A DNA stretch of 64,000 nt from Paenibacillus camelliae (GTDB lineage: Bacteria > Bacillota > Bacilli > Paenibacillales > Paenibacillaceae), in the NCBI RefSeq assembly GCF_023715345.1, contig NZ_JAMBNY010000003.1:62001-126000 (forward strand), written 5' to 3'. How positions within the stretch are numbered: the stretch's first letter is position 1; every line of letters starts with the position of its first letter. Made by a program: the position numbers and the translations under genes. Below are positions 18,029 to 25,385 of the stretch, piece after piece. The notes under the pieces are model-generated. The model did no database searches, was not told the DNA's origin, and saw only the letters and a program-made list of their open reading frames with translations.

Positions 18029-18031
18029 TCT

Positions 18032-19147
18032 TCAATTTATGCTAGTTAAACAAGGCAGAGTGATTGTAAAGGATGTTCCTCTGCCTAATTGACTATGTAC
18101 ATCAATTTTTCCGTTATGATCCTCGATAATACGCTGGCATACAGCGAGTCCAACCCCAGTTCCCTTTTTCTTCGTCGTATAGAAGGGAGCGAATATTTTT
18201 TGCATATTCTCCTGATTAATTCCGCTGCCATTATCGGCTATTACAATCTCGACTCTAGAATGCAGATGACGAATATCAATCATGATGACTCCATGATTAC
18301 GGTTTACACTCTCTTTCACAGCATCCATAGCATTATGGATCAAGTTAAGCAGCACTTGTTTAATTTGCTTTGGATCTATGCATAACCATATATCGTTGTC
18401 TGGACGCCTATACTCAAAATAACAATTATTAAGCAGTGATTCACTTTGGCAAAGCAGCATAACCTCCTCAACGACAGACACAATGCTAACCTGCTCTAAT
18501 GTTGGCGCAGAAGGCTTGGACGTATTAAGAAACTCATAGATAATATCATTCGCTCGATCCAGCTCTGATATTGCAACATCTGCATAATGCTCTTTGCCTA
18601 TCTCGAGCAAATGTGGACGCAGCAGCTGAACAAATCCTCGCACACTGGTCAGAGGGTTACGAATTTCATGAGCAATGCTTGCAGCTAGCTTACCTACCGT
18701 CGCTAAATTTTCATGCTCAATAACGGATTGCTGTAGCTGCTCAATGGATTGCTCCAGCATAATTTTTTCTTCCAATAAGGAATGCGTTACATTAATAAAA
18801 TTGCATTCTAAGCCTGATACTTGTGTTTGAAAGCTTTCCATTTGACTCTCTTTATCAATACAGAATAGATGAATTTGATTGGATGATTGACAATGAATAT
18901 AAATTTCGAATAACGCTGCTTTCTTCTTTCTCGTATGAAGATGGAGCTCTAGCTTGTGTATGGAATCAAGCTTTGTAAAATCATCAATGATCTTCTCCCT
19001 GCTACTAGCATCAACAAGCTCTAAGAAGTTATGTGCTATCGGGAATTTATGCTTTACACAATCGGTTTGTAACAAAATGTTAAGCTCTCGATCAACCATA
19101 AAGTATGGGAACGGTAACATATCTGGTGTTAACAAGACATCGTTCAT
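18032..19147 (-). CDS. Soluble sensor histidine kinase (sporulation-kinase type)
   Basis: A 371-residue kinase without membrane helices. A PAS-like N-terminal domain (about 1-105) and a coiled coil (about 112-150) lead into the dimerisation helix with the phosphorylation site His160 in IAHEIRNPLTSVRGFVQLL, a form typical of the Bacillus sporulation kinases KinA-KinE. The ATPase has NLIHNAMDAV, DNGSGI, and GTGVGLAVC boxes. No response regulator is adjacent, as for orphan sporulation kinases that feed Spo0F, which is inferred. AGGAG lies 10 bases upstream of the ATG. Converges on the LysR gene with a 3-bp gap. Confidence 0.85.
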   Translation of the reverse strand: MNDVLLTPDMLPFPYFMVDRELNILLQTDCVKHKFPIAHNFLELVDASSREKIIDDFTKLDSIHKLELHLHTRKKKAALFEIYIHCQSSNQIHLFCIDKESQMESFQTQVSGLECNFINVTHSLLEEKIMLEQSIEQLQQSVIEHENLATVGKLAASIAHEIRNPLTSVRGFVQLLRPHLLEIGKEHYADVAISELDRANDIIYEFLNTSKPSAPTLEQVSIVSVVEEVMLLCQSESLLNNCYFEYRRPDNDIWLCIDPKQIKQVLLNLIHNAMDAVKESVNRNHGVIMIDIRHLHSRVEIVIADNGSGINQENMQKIFAPFYTTKKKGTGVGLAVCQRIIEDHNGKIDVHSQLGRGTSFTITLPCLTSIN

Positions 19148-19288
19148 GTGTAAATCTCTCCTATAAATCTTTGACTTTAAAATTTATCTATCCTTTCACT
19201 TACTCCAATAAAATTCATTTATTAATTAGCTCTCAGAAATTTTCACATATAATAATATAATTGTCTACCATAAATAAACAAAATAAAT

Positions 19289-19322
19289 AAAAATACACAT
19301 ATAAAATTATATGTGTATTTTT
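19289..19322 (-). terminator. Terminator after the beta-propeller gene
   Basis: AAAAATACACATATAA pairs with TTATATGTGTATTTTT across a two-base loop (19289-19322); the stem is AT-rich but runs into a T tract on either strand. It lies just beyond the stop at 19333. Confidence 0.65.
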
Positions 19323-19332
19323 ATAAAGCATA

Positions 19333-21627
19333 TTATTTATTTATATGAATATTTGTTTCTTGATTTTTTCGCTCATAATTGACCTTATAGCCTAAGCTTT
19401 CCGATATTTCACGCAATGGCACATACGATCTTCCATTTTTAGTTATCGCATTTTTGAAAATCGTCTTCTTGCCGTCCTTGGCGAAGGTGACACTTTTCGT
19501 TTTTTGATCCCATGCGATACTGTAGCCTAGTGCTTTTCCGATCACTTTAAGCGGTACATAGGTCGTTCCTTTTTCGATATATGGCTTGCCATCATCTGCT
19601 GTCATATTAAGGGTTGAGCCAAGTATAGTAATAGCTATCGGATCCTCAAACTGCAGCTCTTTTGCATACATGATCTTACCAGTTGCACCAACGAATATAT
19701 ATTTGCTGTAAGCTTTAATGCCGTCCATCATCATCATATTGCCGTAGGTATTCGCACTGTACGGATCATTGACCGCTACCTCTCTCCACTTCACACCGTC
19801 CTTAGATGTGTAATAGGCGTTATAATCGGTATAATCGCCATCAATAATCTTTAATGAATCATTAAAGGCGAAGAAATAACCATCGAATGATGTTATAAAT
19901 TCAAATCGATCATTCTCATCGTCCAAATTAACCTTTGCGCGTGTCCATTTTTTCGCATCAGTTGAAGTGTACAGCCTAGCAGCATTATACCAATCTACCG
20001 CAACATACTTCTCACCATTCCATGCGATATGCATATTCATAACATCAATGGTTGCAAGGGTTGTCCAAGTCGTACCATTGGTTGTCTGCATAACACGCGT
20101 ATATTGATCACCGTTATTGTACATAGAGAACGTTGCGACAATACGCTTGCCATCCCAAACCATTGAATTTAGCCAATGATCGTAGGTGCTTACACTTTTA
20201 ACCTTAGACCACTTCACGCCATCCTTCGAATAGTACACCCCATCCACTTGACTTGCGGCAATGAAAAACTTCCCTGTCCATAGAATGTCGCGCAGCTGTC
20301 CGTACTCATCCAGCACATTTTCCCTTTTCCAATTTACACCGTTGGTGGAGGTATAGATGCCACCATTCCCAGTCGCAACAAATTTGTTCGCACCCCAGGC
20401 AACGTCAAACAATAGCGTTCTGCCGATCTTACCGTAAGGAAGCGGCGTAGCACTTTTCCAGTTAGATCCATCATCTGTATAAATGATGCTGCCATGTGCC
20501 CCTACAGCAACCGTGCGCTTACCGTTTGTTGCAATACCGCTAAAGTCGCCAAAAATCGACGTTCCGACAAGGCCATACGTCCAGCTTATGCCATCCTTAG
20601 AGAATAAAGAATAGGTACCATCTGGACGATCAATGGTTTTATTAGAAGCTAAACCTGCGTATCCGCCATCAACTGGATAGATGAGATAGACTTGCGTCTG
20701 CAAATTAGACAAGTCATGCTTCTTCCAGTTAACACCGTCTTTAGAGGTATAAGATACTTGCTTTCCTACTCCTCCATTGTTGTAAATTAGTCCAAACGCT
20801 ATAAATTGCTTGCCATCATAATAAAGGTAATTAAGATTAGCCTCGCTAGGCGATTGACTTTGCTTCGTCCAAGAGATGCCGTCCTTAGATGTAAACAAGC
20901 CGTTCCCTACTCCAATATAGCGATCCTTTGCCCAGACAAAATCTTGAATACTCGCCTTCGTATCCAACGATTTTGTTGTCCACTTTACGCCATCCTTAGA
21001 TGTGTATACTTTATTGTGTTCAAAGCCATAAATAAAGTAGGTTGAATTCTCGTAATGAAGATAATGATTACCGTAGTTGTCTGTAAGCGTCAAGCGCTCT
21101 GTCCATTTCTGTCCATCACTTGACGTATAGACATGCTTCTGACCTACAGCAATGAACTGCTTGCCAGTCCACAGTAAATAGTGAATGGACTCACCAGGAT
21201 TAAAATCAGCCTTTTCCCAGGTTAGTGCATCCTTTGAAACAAACAATTCCGATGAAGACCAGGCAGCGTTTTTCTCATATTCAGTATTCGAACCAAACAT
21301 ATAATAGTTGCTGCCATCATAGGCAATCGTCGTTAACTGATAGTTATTAAATTTACTTGTAGCCTTCCAGTTACGTCCATTCTTCGATGTCATAATCGAT
21401 CCGTAAGGACCAACCGCTACATACTGAGACTTACCAATAGCCATGGAATAAGGTGCGTTCGAGCTAAAGGAACCATCTACACTCCACCCATCTCCAATCG
21501 AATAAGGAGATTGCTTTAACGTGATGCTATCAATGCTTTCGTACTCCGATGCAGCCGTAACCGGAGACAGTATAGTCATAAGTAATGTACAGCCTATGAC
21601 CAATGAAACAATTTTCTTCCAAGCCAT
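19333..21627 (-). CDS. Secreted beta-propeller protein with copper-amine-oxidase-N-like domain
   Basis: A 764-residue exported protein; signal peptide at 1-26 (KKIVSLVIGCTLLMTILSPVTAA). Residues about 45-640 hold at least ten degenerate repeats of the form YTSKDGVxWTK...xxFVAVG, as in BNR/sialidase-like and photosystem-assembly-like propellers; two stacked propellers would fit this length. Residues about 655-764 form a copper-amine-oxidase N-terminal-like domain (YIEKGTTYVPLKVIGKALGY, SYVPLREISESLGY), common on Paenibacillus exported proteins and thought to aid wall or protein binding. No catalytic motif is seen, so the role is unknown. AGGAGG is 11 bases before the ATG. Probably monocistronic. 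Confidence 0.75.
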   Translation of the reverse strand: MAWKKIVSLVIGCTLLMTILSPVTAASEYESIDSITLKQSPYSIGDGWSVDGSFSSNAPYSMAIGKSQYVAVGPYGSIMTSKNGRNWKATSKFNNYQLTTIAYDGSNYYMFGSNTEYEKNAAWSSSELFVSKDALTWEKADFNPGESIHYLLWTGKQFIAVGQKHVYTSSDGQKWTERLTLTDNYGNHYLHYENSTYFIYGFEHNKVYTSKDGVKWTTKSLDTKASIQDFVWAKDRYIGVGNGLFTSKDGISWTKQSQSPSEANLNYLYYDGKQFIAFGLIYNNGGVGKQVSYTSKDGVNWKKHDLSNLQTQVYLIYPVDGGYAGLASNKTIDRPDGTYSLFSKDGISWTYGLVGTSIFGDFSGIATNGKRTVAVGAHGSIIYTDDGSNWKSATPLPYGKIGRTLLFDVAWGANKFVATGNGGIYTSTNGVNWKRENVLDEYGQLRDILWTGKFFIAASQVDGVYYSKDGVKWSKVKSVSTYDHWLNSMVWDGKRIVATFSMYNNGDQYTRVMQTTNGTTWTTLATIDVMNMHIAWNGEKYVAVDWYNAARLYTSTDAKKWTRAKVNLDDENDRFEFITSFDGYFFAFNDSLKIIDGDYTDYNAYYTSKDGVKWREVAVNDPYSANTYGNMMMMDGIKAYSKYIFVGATGKIMYAKELQFEDPIAITILGSTLNMTADDGKPYIEKGTTYVPLKVIGKALGYSIAWDQKTKSVTFAKDGKKTIFKNAITKNGRSYVPLREISESLGYKVNYERKNQETNIHINK

Positions 21628-21748
21628 GTTTAACCATTCCTCCTGTTGTTTACACTTTGAAGTTATGTAGCTATAACAGACTTATTATAGATCAACTACA
21701 GGAAAAGTGGGGAAAAAGTTGCTCAGTAATTTCCATATATTGGATGGT

Positions 21749-21794
21749 AATAAAAGGCATGCTAAGTGCACGTATAGGTGCTCTTAGCATGCCT
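21749..21794 (-). terminator. Terminator of the spore-protein gene
   Basis: AGGCATGCTAAG (21755-21766) pairs perfectly with CTTAGCATGCCT (21783-21794); on the minus strand TTTTATTACC follows. Confidence 0.8.
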
Positions 21795-21823
21795 CGTATT
21801 AATGCGCATTAGTTGACATAGCA

Positions 21824-22108
21824 TCACTTCTGCTGTTCATCTGCCAGTCTTTCCTGGGCTAGTCGAATCATCTCCTTGACCATCGACCCGCCAATTTTTC
21901 CACCGATATGACCGACATCCTCCGTCGTAAGATGTCCGTTGTCGTACGGCTGCAGAGGAACACCTAGCTCTTTAGCTACTTCAAACTTCACATCATCTGG
22001 ACGAGCAGGATCAACCGTATAGCCTTCATTACGCATCACATCAGCTTTAAATTGCTGCATTGCTTGTTGAACATTAGGCACAGCATAGGATCTGCGTCTT
22101 CTTCCCAT
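21824..22108 (-). CDS. Alpha/beta-type small acid-soluble spore protein
   Basis: A 94-residue DNA-coating protein of dormant spores. The GPR protease recognition segment is FEVAKELGVPL (about residues 41-52), and the second conserved block GHLTTEDVGHIGGKIGGSMV (58-77) binds DNA. The N-terminus (GRRRRSYAVPNVQQAM) is longer and more basic than in Bacillus SspA/B, as in Paenibacillus forms. Strong GGAGGTG ribosome site and a candidate sigma-G promoter upstream. This gene is the main evidence that the host forms endospores. Confidence 0.93.
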   Translation of the reverse strand: MGRRRRSYAVPNVQQAMQQFKADVMRNEGYTVDPARPDDVKFEVAKELGVPLQPYDNGHLTTEDVGHIGGKIGGSMVKEMIRLAQERLADEQQK

Positions 22109-22141
22109 GTGATTACACCTCCTTCACGCTATGATTGTCCC

Positions 22142-22171
22142 TAACATACCCTCCGCCATCGCTATTCATAC
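22142..22171 (-). promoter_or_regulatory. Candidate sigma-G promoter of the spore-protein gene
   Basis: On the minus strand GTATG (22171-22167) and TATGTTA (22148-22142) are 18 bp apart. The sigma-G consensus is GHATR-18-CATNHTA, so only the first base of the -10 differs. Three imperfect copies of an 11-base unit (ACAACGAGGAT type) overlap the -35 side at 22170-22200. Confidence 0.5.
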
Positions 22172-22268
22172 AACGAGGATACAACGAGAATACAATGAGA
22201 AAAAAATGAGTAAATTCAATAAAATCACTATTCCATTATTTTCTATCTCGTGCTATTATGTATCTAAA

Positions 22269-22280
22269 TGATATATATCA
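22269..22280. promoter_or_regulatory. Palindrome before the PadR gene, candidate autoregulatory operator
   Basis: TGATATATATCA is a perfect 12-bp palindrome 17 bp before the PadR start. PadR proteins often repress their own operons; AT-richness leaves doubt. Confidence 0.35.
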
Positions 22281-22297
22281 AACAGATAGGTGATACT

Positions 22298-22858
22298 ATG
22301 AAAAACTATAATGATACGACTTACGCGATCCTTGGAATATTAACGACATCCTGTCGATCTGGCTATGCCATTAAGCAGCTGATTGACCAGAGCTTGACTC
22401 ATTTCTGGAAAATTAGCTACGGTCAGATCTACCCTACTCTTAAGCTCATAACAGAGGAAGGATTAGCAACGATACAAAGCTCCTCGCAGCCAGGCAAGCC
22501 TGACCGGAATGAATATGAGCTTACGGACAAAGGCAAAGAGGTATTACGAGAATGGTTAGAGCAGCCAATTAAGCAAATCTCTGTTGAACGCAATGAGGTG
22601 CTGCTTAAGCTTTTTTTCGGCAGTCATCAATCCAAGCAGCATACGATACGCACGCTGCAGGATTATAAGAATAAGCTTGAGGATCGTTATGCCACGTATG
22701 TAGGCATTGAGCAATCGATTACAGCTCATGCAACAGATGAGGAACAGGATGTACAGTACTGGCTGCTTACGCTGGATTATGGCAAGCGGACCACCATTGC
22801 TGCGATTGAATGGTGTGAGCATGCCTTGCTTCAATTCAATCAAATGGAAGGGGGCTAA
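22298..22858 (+). CDS. PadR-family transcriptional regulator
   Basis: A 186-residue regulator: the winged helix (TTYAILGILTTSCRSGYAIKQLIDQSLTHFWKIS in pieces, residues 5-90) has the PadR features GYxIKQ, GQIYPTLKxLxxEGL and RxxYxLTxKG, followed by a C-terminal dimerisation coiled coil of the PadR subfamily 1/PF10400 type (about 95-180). The ATG at 22298 is chosen from GATAGGTG five bases upstream. It is two bases from the DUF4188 gene, a pairing often seen in Firmicutes, and probably represses that gene and itself. Confidence 0.88.
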   Translation: MKNYNDTTYAILGILTTSCRSGYAIKQLIDQSLTHFWKISYGQIYPTLKLITEEGLATIQSSSQPGKPDRNEYELTDKGKEVLREWLEQPIKQISVERNEVLLKLFFGSHQSKQHTIRTLQDYKNKLEDRYATYVGIEQSITAHATDEEQDVQYWLLTLDYGKRTTIAAIEWCEHALLQFNQMEGG

Positions 22859-22860
22859 TC

Positions 22861-23343
22861 ATGATGTCGGCTTCAATATTAAAGGGGCGTTACACGGTTA
22901 ACAATGACCAGGATATTGTCGTGTTTTTAATCGGTATGCGCATTAACAAGTGGTGGGCGCTGCACAAGTGGCTGCCTGTATTTCTGGCGATGCCAGGGAT
23001 GGTTCAGGAGCTGTACACGCACAAAGCAAAGCTTGGCTTTATGTCCATGGAAAGCTATTTTGGTCTTCGAACGACGATAATGGTGCAATACTGGAATTCG
23101 ACAGAGGAGCTGCTTGCTTATTCCAAAGCGAATAAGCATATGGAAGCATGGAAAAAGTTTAATCAGAGGGTAGGAAGCAGCAGCCAGGCGGTTGCTGTCT
23201 ACCATGAAACCTATCAGTTAAAGGCTGGCAGCTATGAATCGATCTACGTCAACATGCCACCCTACGGCCTTGGAAAGGCACTTTCCGCAGTCCCTGTTAC
23301 GAAGGAAAGCCAGACAGCAAGCAAACGCTTGAACAAGGGATAA
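22861..23343 (+). CDS. DUF4188 protein (monooxygenase-like fold)
   Basis: A 160-residue protein matching DUF4188, a ferredoxin-like alpha/beta-barrel family related to small haem-independent monooxygenases. Visible family features are IVVFLIGMRINKWWALHKWLP, GFMSMESYFG, QYWNSTEELLAYSK and HMEAWKKFN. The reaction is unproven. It follows the PadR gene by two bases with its own GGAAGGGGG site, so the two form an operon; such PadR-DUF4188 pairs suggest a response to small aromatic or toxic compounds, which is inference. Confidence 0.8.
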   Translation: MMSASILKGRYTVNNDQDIVVFLIGMRINKWWALHKWLPVFLAMPGMVQELYTHKAKLGFMSMESYFGLRTTIMVQYWNSTEELLAYSKANKHMEAWKKFNQRVGSSSQAVAVYHETYQLKAGSYESIYVNMPPYGLGKALSAVPVTKESQTASKRLNKG

Positions 23344-23423
23344 TCAATAGCAGATTAAACATCATTCCAATTAGCATTGCTTTGCATTGTTATTCATGGA
23401 CTGCGCTGAACACATCCAAACCT

Positions 23424-23486
23424 CAACAAAAAAACTCCTCTCTGCGGGAAGATTCGTGCAATCACCCAAAGAGAGGAGTTTCTTTT
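23424..23486. terminator. Bidirectional terminator
   Basis: AAACTCCTCTCT (23432-23443) pairs with AGAGAGGAGTTT (23470-23481), flanked by A8 on the left and TTCTTTT on the right, between the converging DUF4188 and SEDS genes. Confidence 0.75.
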
Positions 23487-23492
23487 GGTCGA

Positions 23493-24839
23493 TCATGACT
23501 TAGTCAACGAAGATTGGAAGCCTTGGTCTTGCTGCTGACTAATCATATCCTTTCTTCGGTAGACGCCAAGCATAAAGCCAATTAAGCCAAATTCCAAAAT
23601 GGTGACTGAGCTTAATTGCAGAATCGGAAGACCAATGCCAAAAATAGGTACAATACCAAGACACATCAGTAAATTCCATAGCAATCGTATGCCGAATATG
23701 CTGCAGACACCTACAATTAATGATCTTCCATACATATCCTTCGTTCGTAGCCCCATACGAATCGTGCGCCAAACAAAAGCAATAACGGCTAACACAACTA
23801 TTGTTCCAAATATCCAGCCTAAGCTGTAAACAAGATAAGCATACATCATCTCACTATAGATAAACGGTAGTTTAGGGTTAGGCACACCGATGCCTTGTCC
23901 CCATAGTCCTCCCGCTTGAATAGCCTCAACTGATCGTAACGCTTGATAATTAGCATGAGGATCATTACTGAACATAGTGGTTAAGCGGAAAATAATATAA
24001 TGTAATTGGCCGCCATTAAACGATAGCAGCAGCACTATACCTGTAATTAAAGTGCCTGCTGCAGCTAGCATAAAGCGCCATTTGCCGTATACAATGAACA
24101 GTACAAAAAGTCCGAACATGTAAACAGCCAAATTAATCATCGTAGGCGTCAACATATATACGAGCATCGGCAACAGTATAAAAGCGACCAGCTGTGCGAA
24201 TATTTTGACGGATGACATAAGTTGAGTTGATCGAGGCTTGCTGCGTTCGATATAGAGAATTCCAGCAATAGCAACAATGAGCAGATAAGGAGACACTTCA
24301 CCAAGATTAAAGGTTAACTTCCCTATTGAAAGCCATTCCTTCGCACCATTGATTTGTGTGCCGAATAACAGAGTATAGTACATAACTCCGATCGTTATTG
24401 CGTATAGCCACCATGACCATCTCGCAAGCTTTTGATAATTACCAAAATAGGCGGCAACCATGAACAGCAAGCCTGCCAAGACAATAATAAGCTTAGTCGT
24501 CATATCTATGAATCCTGCAGGCAAGGCAAAAAGTGCAACGACAGCTAACAAGAACATGACGGCAAAGATCACGACTACACTCCACTCCGTCTTCGGCTTG
24601 TGCGCAGCATTGAGCCCAATCCCTACTTCACGTGCATCTCCCATACCTCTAACGGCTGAAGCGATCGCTTCTTCTTCACCCAGCTGCTCCAGCTCCATCA
24701 GATCTTCGACACGCTCTAGCAGATGCCCTAGCAGCTCACTTGCAATGTCATTATGTACGTCTTTAGCCTTTACATGGCTACAAACTTCCTCTAAGTATGC
24801 AGCGACCAATGGATGGGTGGCTAACTTTTTCTCATTCAT
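23493..24839 (-). CDS. FtsW/RodA/SpoVE-like SEDS membrane protein with N-terminal HAAS domain
   Basis: A 448-residue protein. Residues 1-80 are a soluble helical domain (HPLVAAYLEEVCSHVKAKDVHN, ELLGHLLERVEDLM, GEEEAIASAVRGMGDAREVG) of the HAAS type that often follows PadR genes; residues 85-440 hold about ten helices of the SEDS fold. SEDS hallmarks are INGAKEWLSIG, NYQALRSVEAIQAGGLWGQGIG and KLPFIYSEMMYAY. In classical SEDS glycosyltransferases the last motif is LPExHTDFIF with an essential Asp; here that position is Glu330. So activity is uncertain. The ATG at 24839 overlaps the PadR stop (ATGA) behind GGGGAGGG. Confidence 0.82.
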   Translation of the reverse strand: MNEKKLATHPLVAAYLEEVCSHVKAKDVHNDIASELLGHLLERVEDLMELEQLGEEEAIASAVRGMGDAREVGIGLNAAHKPKTEWSVVVIFAVMFLLAVVALFALPAGFIDMTTKLIIVLAGLLFMVAAYFGNYQKLARWSWWLYAITIGVMYYTLLFGTQINGAKEWLSIGKLTFNLGEVSPYLLIVAIAGILYIERSKPRSTQLMSSVKIFAQLVAFILLPMLVYMLTPTMINLAVYMFGLFVLFIVYGKWRFMLAAAGTLITGIVLLLSFNGGQLHYIIFRLTTMFSNDPHANYQALRSVEAIQAGGLWGQGIGVPNPKLPFIYSEMMYAYLVYSLGWIFGTIVVLAVIAFVWRTIRMGLRTKDMYGRSLIVGVCSIFGIRLLWNLLMCLGIVPIFGIGLPILQLSSVTILEFGLIGFMLGVYRRKDMISQQQDQGFQSSLTKS

Positions 24840-25168
24840 ACTGAGCCCTCCCCAATCAATCGATCGACCGTGTTGCGAAAGAGCGTCCATTCCTCACGCT
24901 TCTCCTGCAGCTGCTGTCTGCCGCTTTCCGTTATCCGATAATACTTTCGCTTGCGCCCGCCTTCTTCTCTCCAATATGCCTCCACCATCGCTTCTAGCTC
25001 AAGCGTATGAAGGATGGGGTACAATGTGCCTTCCTTTAAAGTGAACACATTAGCCGAGCTTCTTTCAATTTCTTTCGTCATTTCATAGCCATACATATCC
25101 GCTCGATCTAGCATAGAGAGGATGAGTATGACTGTGCTGCCCTTCATAAGCTCCTTATTAATTTTCAT
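24836..25168 (-). CDS. PadR-family regulator coupled to the SEDS gene
   Basis: A compact 110-residue PadR (subfamily 2) regulator: KGSTVILILSMLDRADMYGYEM, KEGTLYPILHTLE, GGRKRKYYRITESGRQQL. It consists of the winged helix and one extra helix. Its TGA overlaps the ATG of the SEDS gene, so the two are translated together; PadR-HAAS operons of this design usually autorepress. The ribosome site (GAAGGG, 13 bases off) is weak, which would keep repressor levels low. Confidence 0.88.
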   Translation of the reverse strand: MKINKELMKGSTVILILSMLDRADMYGYEMTKEIERSSANVFTLKEGTLYPILHTLELEAMVEAYWREEGGRKRKYYRITESGRQQLQEKREEWTLFRNTVDRLIGEGSV

Positions 25169-25311
25169 CGCTCGTTCATTTCCCTTCTATACCTATAATT
25201 ACGATACATCGGTAATCTATGTATTAGTATATACAAAATCTGTTTATTATTCAATATTTGTCAATTACCTTTTTGGAATTTAATGGCCACATCCTTTCCA
25301 CAAATCAAATA

Positions 25312-25353
25312 CTGCATCTCATCGTTAGCCTAATGCTAACGTTCGAGATGCAG
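25312..25353. terminator. Strong hairpin after the GH16 gene
   Basis: CTGCATCTC (25312-25320) pairs with GAGATGCAG (25345-25353), with an inner stem CGTTAGC/GCTAACG. No T run flanks it on either side, so it may act as a transcript end-protecting stem or a factor-dependent terminator between the two minus-strand units. Confidence 0.5.
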
Positions 25354-25385
25354 CTTGATTCGATATGCTATTATGCTAAACTATT

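Noticed and set aside
24460-25044. 194-residue plus-strand frame rich in Ser and Pro
   Set aside because: Antisense to the SEDS and PadR genes, which have strong family motifs; composition reflects opposite-strand codons.
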